Shown here in pieces: positions 56,484 to 64,000 of a DNA stretch of 64,000 nucleotides. The translations under genes were made by a program, and so were the position numbers. How positions within the stretch are numbered: position 1 is the stretch's first letter; each line of letters starts with the position of its first letter. This stretch comes from Clostridium sp. NkU-1 (lineage in GTDB: Bacteria > Bacillota_A > Clostridia > Lachnospirales > Lachnospiraceae). A model generated the notes under the pieces. The model was not told the DNA's origin. It saw nothing but the letters and a program-made list of their open reading frames with translations, and searched no databases. Where the stretch lies: positions 458,046 through 522,045 of the forward strand of contig BBDR01000001.1 of the NCBI GenBank assembly GCA_001312405.1. Reading direction: 5' to 3'.

Positions 56484-57336
56484 TTATCTTAGTACGCCGT
56501 TTTCATCTGGAATAAATGTTTTGGAAGATGTAAGCATGCGTCCGTCTTTTTGGAGATAGTATGTATTGCCCTCCAGGGTGATGAAACCTGTTCTCATAAT
56601 TCCAGTCTCAGGATCCAGGTAATACCAGTCATTGTTATCACTCAGCCATCCTGTATATACCAAGCCATTGATATCATAAAAATACCAGGAATTATCTTTT
56701 TTTTATCCAGCCGGTCTGCTTATCTGATGTACTGGAATCTGGGAATACCATAATCTTTGAAACAGTATTATCATTTGACCAGACCAGGCAATTGCGTCCT
56801 TTTGACAGGTTATGGACTGTAACAATGTTCCGGGTTAAATATGGAAACAGTTTACTTTGATCAGTTATGCTGTATTGCTTCCCTGTATCAGAGGTGAGGA
56901 TTCCAGTCTGCCCGTCTGAGTTTATATTCATAGACGCTACAGTTACATATTCCGGGACCTGATAATCAGCCGGGACTTTACACAGCACTACAATGGCATT
57001 TGATATTGGCGGCAGACTAAGGGTCATGGCCGGACTAATATCAGCATAGATAAATTCACCATTCTGTATCTGTTCTGCGGCTACTGGATCTCCGCTGACG
57101 GAGTTTAAAATCTTTGACTCAGCGGAAAGGTTCAGGATAATTTCCTGGCCTGCGCTGGCACCGTCTTTCCGTGTCATACGAAGTCTGTCTTCGGAAACTG
57201 AGGTTACTGTTCCGTAGATACGTATGGAGTTGGGCAGTGAAACCGGCTCCTCTGCATGTGTTATAATAGCACTTCCTGATAGGACTAATGCCAGGGAGCT
57301 AACGCCGGTTATCAATAACTTTAAAATTTTATTCAT
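56484..57336 (-). CDS. Secreted protein with cell-wall-binding repeats, frameshifted
   Basis: About 284 residues. The signal peptide MNKILKLLITGVSSLALVLS with an AxA-like cut near SAIITHA is followed by a beta-rich domain (RIYGTVTSVSEDRLRMTR, EIILNLSAESKILN). At the end, an A-run indel near 56700 leads to two tryptophan/tyrosine repeats: NSWYFYDINGLVYTGWLSDN and NDWYYLDPETGIMRTGF. These match choline-binding or glucan-binding type cell-wall repeats. It is probably attached to the cell surface. Function of the main domain unknown. Confidence 0.83.
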
Positions 57337-57837
57337 GATTTATCCTCCTTCTTTTTATTAAATTAGTATAACAGGAAAACCCAAATTTTGGCATTACAAT
57401 ATATTTACAATTTGCTTAATGAAAATTGCAATTTATTATTTGGTTTTTTAAGATATTACGTTTTTCCTAATTAAAATTTAAATAGCACCTTTCTGGCAGT
57501 CCAGGGAATCTAAGTAATATGGGGATTCCCTCTCCATTCTAAAGTAAATGCATATATGAGAATACCAACTTTTTTTCCTAAATATTTTGTCTGGTTTTTG
57601 GAACGCGTGTTCCCCACCGGGATGTATCCCATTTTTTACATAGTTTGCTACTCTCCAAATTGTGTCCCCAGCAGAGAGTAAATAAGTATCCTGTGCAGAG
57701 GCCTCCTCAATGCCTGATTATACTGTACTATAAATATCAGGGTAAAATCACGGAGAATTAGTTTTAGAATATAATAGATTATGAAGATTTAGACAACTTC
57801 TTTTAAAAATGCAAAATCAGGCTAAGGAGGGCTTTTT
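57337..57837. other. 500-base intergenic region
   Basis: Divergent promoters for the secreted protein and DUF4489 genes must lie here. TATAAT at 57771-57776 is a possible -10 for the plus strand but lacks a convincing -35, consistent with a sporulation sigma factor. No ORF, repeat or RNA could be supported. Confidence 0.3.
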
Positions 57838-58398
57838 ATGAATGCCAATGAATACGGTGACGGATGCGAAAATATAGAAACATGTTATGATTGTGAGCAT
57901 AAAAGCAGTGAAAATAAATGCGTTTGTAAATTTGAAAGAATTCCCGAACCTCTAAAACCTAATAGGACACGCCTGAAATGTGGTGTGTCGTCAGGATCTG
58001 TAACGCTTCCTGTCGCGACTCTTCCCGGAGTTACATTTACATTAGCTACTGTAAATATAGAAACAGAAGGTATGAATCATCCATGTATCCAATTAGAATT
58101 TGCAAGTAATATCATTACTACTTCTGCATCTCTAATTCTTAATTTCCAGATTTTTAAACAATGCAGAAATCAATTGGCACCTATTCCTATTGGACGAACT
58201 TGGACATTTTTACCACTTGTAGAAGTTACGGATGGGAATATCTTCTCATTCTCTATATGTGATTGTGATATGGCCTGTGATGAATGCTGTATCTATAGTG
58301 TAATAGCTACTCCAGCTGGCGTTGCTACTGCAGGTATAACAACTATTAACAATTCATCTCTTACTGCTATTATTGTTGATGCCACATGTGGATACTAA
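57838..58398 (+). CDS. DUF4489 domain protein
   Basis: 186 residues from the ATG at 57838 (AAGGAGGGC upstream). A Cys-rich N terminus (CENIETCYDCEHKSSENKC) is followed by the DUF4489 beta-sandwich: LKCGVSSGSVTLPVATLPGV, TFTLATVNIETEGMNHPCIQ, LNFQIFKQCRNQLAPIPIGR, ICDCDMACDECCIYSVIATP. Such proteins occur in spore-forming Clostridia and may be spore-surface components. Seventeen or so cysteines. It is followed closely by a terminator. Confidence 0.87.
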   Translation: MNANEYGDGCENIETCYDCEHKSSENKCVCKFERIPEPLKPNRTRLKCGVSSGSVTLPVATLPGVTFTLATVNIETEGMNHPCIQLEFASNIITTSASLILNFQIFKQCRNQLAPIPIGRTWTFLPLVEVTDGNIFSFSICDCDMACDECCIYSVIATPAGVATAGITTINNSSLTAIIVDATCGY

Positions 58399-58439
58399 GG
58401 TGAACGATTACAGCTTACTCTATGAATTTAAGAGGCAGA

Positions 58440-58475
58440 AAGGCGAGTCCTTACTATTGGGATACTCGCCTTTAT
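58440..58475 (+). terminator. Terminator of the DUF4489 gene
   Basis: Stem AAGGCGAGT/ACTCGCCTT with a 15-base loop followed by TATTTATATA. It lies 42 bases past the stop. Confidence 0.8.
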
Positions 58476-58756
58476 TTATATACGATTCAACTGGTCTATG
58501 TGTTGGTCTCCTGCACGCCATTATCTCTTCCAGGACATATGGGGAACTGATGAGCCATCCGGCCTATATGGATTCTTATCTGCTCCAATCCTACTCATAC
58601 AATTTGCTGCGCCTTGCAAAACCGAATTTTATGGTTAGCAGCAAAGCAAAAGATATTTATCAGAAATATCCGGTCGAATTGATCCATTACAGTCAGCTGT
58701 GCTCATGTAGCACAGAGGCATTGGAAATCTGTTTCCCATTCCATCATCCATTATAA
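58476..58756 (+). other. Open frame of uncertain status
   Basis: A 127-codon frame runs 58373-58756 but its start overlaps the DUF4489 gene and it crosses a terminator. The end reads DSYLLQSYSYNLLRLAKPNF and YSQLCSCSTEALEICFPFHH. No ribosome site is visible for an internal start. It may be a decayed gene. Confidence 0.25.
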
Positions 58757-58788
58757 TTTACCAGATGAGAAAAAAACGTAAAATAGTA

Positions 58789-58817
58789 TTGACATTTCTA
58801 ATATTACAGCATACTAT
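58789..58817 (+). promoter_or_regulatory. Promoter of the ars operon
   Basis: TTGACA (58789-58794), 17 bases, TACTAT (58812-58817). The ArsR box begins 6 bases downstream. Confidence 0.85.
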
Positions 58818-58822
58818 TATAT

Positions 58823-58838
58823 ATAGAAAAAATTCTAT
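58823..58838 (+). promoter_or_regulatory. ArsR operator, copy 1
   Basis: ATAGAA-AAAA-TTCTAT, a perfect 6-bp dyad at the expected transcription start of arsR. The identical 16-mer recurs at 59247-59262. Confidence 0.8.
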
Positions 58839-58851
58839 GTGAGGTTGTACG

Positions 58852-59169
58852 ATGGAAGAAAAATATATTCAGAACGCCAAAATCCTAAAGGCCTTGTCCG
58901 ACCCAAAGCGATTGCGAATTGTCGATATGCTTTCCTGTGGGGAGCTGTGCGCCTGTAAGATTTTAGAGAAATTTCATATTACCCAGCCAACCCTATCCCA
59001 TGATATGAAAGTACTTATGGACGCTGGTTTGGTGAAAGCGAGGCCAGAGGGTAAGTGGATCTATTACTCATTAAATGATGAACGCCTGCAAGCTTTTTAT
59101 CAGCAGTTAGGAGAGGTGTTCACTTCAAAACCTGATTGCATCTGCCATCGTAAAGGGGGGGACGTATAA
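58852..59169 (+). CDS. arsR: ArsR family arsenic-responsive repressor
   Basis: 105 residues, intact. Winged helix with ALSDPKRLRIVDMLSCGELC, ACKILEKFHITQPTLSHDMK (the ELCAC motif supplies the arsenite thiols), and the wing GKWIYYSLNDERLQAFYQQL. It represses the operon until As(III) or Sb(III) binds. The C terminus is CICHRKGGDV, with extra cysteines. The operator lies just upstream. Confidence 0.95.
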   Translation: MEEKYIQNAKILKALSDPKRLRIVDMLSCGELCACKILEKFHITQPTLSHDMKVLMDAGLVKARPEGKWIYYSLNDERLQAFYQQLGEVFTSKPDCICHRKGGDV

Positions 59170-59211
59170 ATGCATTACTGCCACCGCTGTTGTCGGTGTC
59201 ATGTTCCTTAA
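59170..59211 (+). CDS. Cys/His-rich 13-residue micro-ORF
   Basis: The ATG follows the arsR TAA immediately and has GTAAAGGGGGGACGTATAA upstream, a strong ribosome site. It encodes MHYCHRCCRCHVP: four Cys and three His in 13 residues. No database family is known to me. It could be a metal-binding peptide, a leader peptide, or chance. Confidence 0.35.
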   Translation: MHYCHRCCRCHVP

Positions 59212-59223
59212 AGGAAATTTGAC

Positions 59224-59244
59224 ATCGACAAAAAAATTGTCGAT
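59224..59244 (+). promoter_or_regulatory. Inverted repeat with internal promoter before acr3
   Basis: ATCGACAA/TTGTCGAT with a 5-A loop. TTGACA (59219-59224) overlaps its left arm and an imperfect -10 (ATACAT, 59243-59248) follows after 18 bases. Confidence 0.5.
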
Positions 59245-59246
59245 AC

Positions 59247-59262
59247 ATAGAAAAAATTCTAT
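59247..59262 (+). promoter_or_regulatory. ArsR operator, copy 2
   Basis: The same 16-mer as 58823-58838, located 19 bases before acr3. It implies a second ArsR-controlled start for the efflux genes. Confidence 0.8.
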
Positions 59263-59280
59263 ATGATAGGAGCATGAAAT

Positions 59281-60330
59281 ATGAAATCTGAAAAACATAC
59301 AGATCTGGATTTTTTTCAAAAATATCTCACCTTTTGGGTTATTCTCTGCATGATAACAGGGATATTAATTGGAAAGTTTTTGCCAGCTATCCCCGCTTTT
59401 ATGAATCGGTTTGAGTATGCAAAAGTGTCAATACCAATGGCGGTTTTAATCTGGCTGATGATTTACCCCATGATGATGAAAGTGGATTTTCAAAGCATTA
59501 AAAATGTTGGCAAAATCCCAAAGGACTGTTTGTCACATGGGTTACAAACTGGCTTATTAAGCCATTTACCATGTATGCAATAGCCTCGCTCTTTTTCTTT
59601 GTGATTTTCAAGGCATATATCACCCCAGAGCTGGCAACGGAATATCTGGCAGGCGCAGTGCTTTTGGGAGCTGCCCCATGTACTGCTATGGTTTTTGTGT
59701 GGAGCAGTTTAACGAAAGGGAATCCTGCTTATACCGTCGTACAGGTGGCAACAAACGACCTTATAATTTTAGCAGCCTTTGTGCCTATTGTTAAATTCCT
59801 GCTTGGCGTTTCAAATGTCGCGGTACCGTGGAACACTCTGATTTTATCGGTAGTGCTGTTTGTGGTCATTCCGCTGACAGGGGGAATGCTGACCCGTACA
59901 TTGGTAATCAATAAGAAAGGTATCGATTACTTCAATCATACGTTTGTCAGGAAATTTGATGGTGTTACAACGACAGGCCTATTATTAACACTGGTACTGG
60001 TTTTTGCGTTCCAAGGCGAAACCATAATCCGTAATCCGCTGCACATTGTTTTAATCGCTATTCCTCTTATTATTCAGACGTTCCTTATTTTCTTTATCGC
60101 TTACTTTACTGCCCGGCTATTAAAGCTGCCCTATTCCATTTCCGCACCAGCTGGAATGATCGGCGCATCCAACTTTTTTTGAACTGTCCGTTGCTGTGGC
60201 AATCGCCCTGTTTGGCACCAGCTCTGCTGCTGCGCTTGCTACTACCGTTGGTGTCTTGACCGAAGTGCCGGTCATGTTAATATTGGTAAAGATCGCAAAC
60301 AGTACACAAAAATGGTTTCCAAAGGAATAA
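59281..60330 (+). CDS. acr3: Arsenite efflux permease ACR3 family, frameshifted twice
   Basis: About 350 residues, ten membrane helices. ATG with ATAGGAGCATGAAAT upstream. First part: [20 protein letters not shown] and [20 protein letters not shown]. After a missing A near 59516: [20 protein letters not shown], then [20 protein letters not shown] with the conserved Cys that binds arsenite. An extra T near 60174-60180 precedes [20 protein letters not shown]. It pumps As(III) out using the proton gradient and can pair with ArsA. Confidence 0.94.
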
Positions 60331-60423
60331 AGGAACAAATACCCCCTGCCGTTAACTAAGAATCCGGAACGCTTCTTGGCGTGACGTGAATCTAAAATAA
60401 ATTCAATGAAAGAAGGTATCTCT

Positions 60424-60771
60424 ATGAAAAAAATGCAAATCTTTGAACCCGCTATGTGCTGCTCGACCGGACTTTGCGGAGTAGGGGTTGACCCTGAACT
60501 GCTTCGTATCTCAACGGTTCTTGATACGTTGAAAAAACACGGTGTAATCGTTGATCGTTTCAATCTCAACAGCGCACCCATGGAATTTGTAAATAACAAG
60601 GCCGTCAATGATTTCATCAACGAAAAGGGGCCGGACGGCTTACCCGTTGCTGTAATGGACGGAAAAATCGTTCTAACTGGCAGGTACCCCACCAATACGG
60701 AATTTACGGAATGGCTTGGCCTGCCCGCCAATCTGCTGGGAAAACCAGCAAAAAAAGGCGCAGGGAAATGA
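60424..60771 (+). CDS. arsD: ArsD arsenic metallochaperone
   Basis: 115 residues. [20 protein letters not shown] carries the Cys12-Cys13-Cys18 triad that binds As(III) and passes it to ArsA. Then [20 protein letters not shown] and [19 protein letters not shown]. Intact. It is upstream of arsA, as usual. The stop overlaps the ATG of a longer arsA reading frame. Confidence 0.95.
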   Translation: MKKMQIFEPAMCCSTGLCGVGVDPELLRISTVLDTLKKHGVIVDRFNLNSAPMEFVNNKAVNDFINEKGPDGLPVAVMDGKIVLTGRYPTNTEFTEWLGLPANLLGKPAKKGAGK

Positions 60772-60803
60772 TGGATGCTGCTGCAAAGGAGGCTGTTGCT
60801 AAA

Positions 60804-62542
60804 ATGAATTTATTTGACCCTCGTGCCATCAGACTTACAAAGTACCTCTTCTATACCGGCAAGGGCGGCGTGGGAAAAACCAGCGTTGCCTGCGCCACCG
60901 CTGTATCGCTGGCAGACAACGGAAAACGGGTGCTGCTAATCAGTACTGACCCAGCTTCTAATTTGCAGGACGTTTTTTTCCATAGAGTTGACAAACAAGG
61001 GGACACAGATTCCTGACGTGCCTAACTTGGTTGTGGCTAACCTCGACCCAATTCAAGCTGCTGCCGAATATCGTGAAAGCGTCATTGCCCCTTACCGCGG
61101 CAAGCTTCCTGACACGATTCTTGCCAACATGGAGGAACAGCTTTCCGGCTCCTGTACTGTGGAGATCGCAGCATTCAATGAATTTTCCAGCTTTATCACA
61201 GACGGTAAAGTACAAGAGGAATATGACCATATCATTTTTGACACTGCACCTACTGGTCACACTCTGCGTATGCTCCAGCTTCCCTCCGCATGGAGTAATT
61301 TTATCAGTGAAAGCACTCACGGTGCGTCCTGTTTGGGTCAGCTTTCCGGTCTGGAAAGTAAAAAGGAGATTTACAAGCAGGCTGTGGAAACTCTGGCAAA
61401 TAGGGACCTGACCACATTGATCCTTGTGACGCGCCCCGAAACAGCACCGTTTAAAGAAGCGGCGCGGGCTTCCGGTGAACTTTCCTCACTGGGCGTTCAC
61501 AATCAAATGCTGATAATTAATGGTGTACTGACCCAATTCAGCGACACGCTTTCTTCCAGCCTTTACGAGAAACAGCAGGCCGCATTTAACGCAATGCCGG
61601 AGCGCTTGCAAACGCTTCCGCGCTATATGGTGCCATTGCGTGCCTATAACGTCACTGGGCTGGAAAATGTGCGTGCCTTGCTGAATACCGACCATGTGAC
61701 TGTACGGACGGAAACACTGAACGCTGCCCATGTCCCTGCGCTGAATCATGTAATAGGTGAACTCGCGGCAGGCGGTAAACGTGTTATTTTCACCATGGGT
61801 AAGGGAGGCGTAGGAAAAACCACTGTCGCCGCTGCTATCGCGTTGGGCCTCGCAAAGCGCGGAGAAAAAGTTCATCTTACTACCACTGACCCCGCCGCAC
61901 ATCTGAAATTTGTATTGGACGAAAGCTGCGGCGTTTCCATGAGCCATATCGACGAGGCTGAAGAACTGAAAAAGTACCAGTCTGAAGTGCTTCGCAAGGC
62001 ACGGGCGTCTGGTATAAGTGACGAGGATATTGCCTATGTCGAGGAAGATTTACGTTCTCCCTGTACACAGGAAATTGCCGTGTTTCGTGCCTTTGCGGAA
62101 ATAGTGGAGAAAGCCGACGATCAGGTAGTTGTAATTGACACTGCGCCTACCGGCCACACTCTGCTTTTGCTGGAATCCACACAAAGTTACAATCACGAAA
62201 TCCAGCGAACAAAAGGTGAAATTCCTGACTCAGTAAAAAAAGCTCCTGCCACGGTTAAAATCCGATGAAACCGAAGTTCTTATTGTGACTCTGCCCGAAG
62301 CAACCCCTGTTTATGAGGCACTGCGTTTGGAGGACGATTTGAAGCGTGCGGGTATATCTACTCAATGGTGGATTATCAATCAGTCCTTATTCGGCACTGA
62401 CACCACCAATCCCATATTGGCGGCAAAGGCGGCAAATGAGGTTGAATGGCTTAATCGTATTAATGAACATGCTGACGGTAAATTTGCATTGATTACATGG
62501 AGCGCCGATGAAATCAAAGGTGACCGTTTGCTCACGCTTTAA
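60804..62542 (+). CDS. arsA: Arsenite-stimulated ATPase ArsA, frameshifted twice
   Basis: About 579 residues with two tandem ATPase halves, each with a P-loop GKGGVGKT (first [20 protein letters not shown], second [20 protein letters not shown]) and DTAPTGHT. Start at 60804 after AAGGAGGCTG; an upstream ATG at 60768 is also possible. An extra T at 60973-60979 and an extra A at 62233-62239 break it. Repair gives [19 protein letters not shown] and [18 protein letters not shown]. It forms the ATP-driven pump with ACR3. Confidence 0.95.
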
Positions 62543-62550
62543 AAGGACGG

Positions 62551-62846
62551 ATGAGTGGGCAAAGGAGCACATTTTTGTTCACAATTCTTGCCGTAGTCAA
62601 ATTGCCGAAGCTTTAGGCAGCCATTTTGCAGGTAATTTAATGGAATGCTACTTGGCAGGAACGGAAACCAAACCACGAATTAGCTAAGATGCTGTGCTCC
62701 TTATGAAGCAGCTTTACAATATTGATATAGAGGCGGCGCAGTATAACAAACTATTGTTAGAAATTCCAGCCGCAAGCATTGTGATGACTATGGACTGTAA
62801 TGTGGAATGTCCGTTTCTACCCAGTAAATACTATAATTGTTTATAA
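62551..62846 (+). pseudogene. arsC: Truncated arsenate reductase ArsC (LMW phosphatase type)
   Basis: The start is weak. It reads FVHNSCRSQIAEALGSHFAG (CX5R phosphatase loop with the Cys nucleophile), then YLAGTETKPRIS, a stop, QLYNIDIEAAQYNKLLLEIP and VMTMDCNVECPFLPS before running out. The family has about 130 residues; the final third and the resolving cysteine region are missing. Arsenate reduction therefore cannot come from this copy. Confidence 0.75.
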
Positions 62847-63284
62847 AATCCTTATTATTACCATTCAAAGTTTTCCACAAATCAAAGAAATGGCTTAAAT
62901 ACGATATCTTGTGCTATTTTATTGTATAGTGCGTTACTATTAACTTTCATTTAAACCCACATCCGCAAACCGGAAAAAATCAGGTTTCCTAAACTGTTTC
63001 TGATCCCGGTACCATTTACCAGAGTCACACTAGCTGATGATGAAGTTTACAATTCTAACTGCGGCCCTGGGGGCTTTGGAAGTGCCCCGGCTGGTTCAGC
63101 GGGGCTGGTGAGGTCTATCGGTTTCGCACCACCTGTAATCTAAGGAAGACCGAAAAAACCTTTGAGGGGTTTAATAAGGAAAACGGGACGTCTGCAAACA
63201 GACGCCCCGCCCCTATACTAATTCATACGAAGCAGCGTTATCATCTTAAAAACACACGATTGTAAGGACTGCTTTATGAGCTTC
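62847..63284. other. Gap holding an unidentified coding remnant
   Basis: 438 bases. One frame (62955-63143) stays open without a start and reads RFPKLFLIPVPFTRVTLADD, EVYNSNCGPGGFGSAPAGSA, then LVRSIGFAPPVI. It is not recognised. The remainder is AT-rich and carries the terminator noted separately. Confidence 0.3.
63185..63208 (-). terminator. Terminator of the collagen-like gene
   Basis: Stem GGGACGTCTG/CAGACGCCCC (one mismatch) with a 4-base loop, followed on the minus strand by GTTTTCC. It lies 77 bases past the stop codon of the exosporium gene. Confidence 0.7.

Positions 63285-64000
<716 letters not shown>

Overview
The window looks like a chromosomal segment of an anaerobic, endospore-forming Clostridia, most likely Lachnospiraceae of the Clostridium saccharolyticum/Lacrimispora type. 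This is inferred from gene content: a YIEGIA protein with its capping subunit, paired Csp-like S8 proteins, a collagen-like exosporium protein, a DUF4489 protein, an opp operon, SPL-type radical SAM, ZapA next to U32, DUF5662, and strong AGGAGG ribosome binding sites. No rRNA, tRNA, CRISPR array or intact insertion sequence was found.

Layout. 1-9 kb: LysR regulator with a large palindrome, radical SAM enzyme, YihY membrane protein, cysteine synthase, M32 carboxypeptidase, a stand-alone 5'-3' exonuclease, a CheW protein with an inserted CZB domain, and a NUDIX hydrolase. 8.7-15.8 kb: a minus-strand cell-envelope and recombination block, ruvA-ruvB-zapA-U32-FtsW/RodA-PBP. 16-25 kb: RNase H-like nuclease, DUF5662, cold-shock gene, Hsp33, methyltransferase, SEC-C protein, a large transglutaminase-like protein, and a CutC/DeoR pair. 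25-31 kb: a complete oppABCDF oligopeptide importer whose binding-protein gene is separated from the permease genes by a 20-bp hairpin. 31.3-39.8 kb: an accessory segment bounded by two copies of a 55-nt hairpin repeat. It holds a BlaI/BlaR1-type pair, a PadR regulator with an FtsW/RodA-like membrane partner, small orphan genes and a decayed phage lysis cassette. 40-45 kb: two divergent S8 paralogues that share a 21-bp inverted promoter-region repeat, and mscL. 45-50 kb: a three-subunit molybdenum hydroxylase downstream of YIEGIA and its capping subunit. 50-53.4 kb: RpiR regulator, NanE and a PTS EIICB for amino-sugar use. 53.6-58.8 kb: thymidine kinase, a probable structured RNA, a cold-shock operon and secreted or spore-type proteins. 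58.8-62.9 kb: an arsenic operon arsR-acr3-arsD-arsA with a broken arsC. 63.2 kb to the end: a collagen-like exosporium protein running off the window.

A strong caveat: about thirty genes are interrupted by single-base indels, mostly one extra or missing base in a homopolymer. They include genes expected to be needed (ftsW-like, oppA, oppB, oppC, ptsG-like). Frame always resumes and conserved motifs are intact on both sides. I treat these as one gene each and suspect uncorrected sequencing error rather than mass gene decay. Coordinates for such genes span the whole repaired gene.

The most interesting items are the two S8 proteins that both have Gly at the catalytic Ser position, the CheW/CZB nested receptor-coupling protein, the BlaI/BlaR1-like pair with a non-beta-lactam sensor, the 13-residue Cys/His-rich micro-ORF in the ars operon, the structured RNA at about 54.4 kb, and the membrane-tethered excisionase-like protein.
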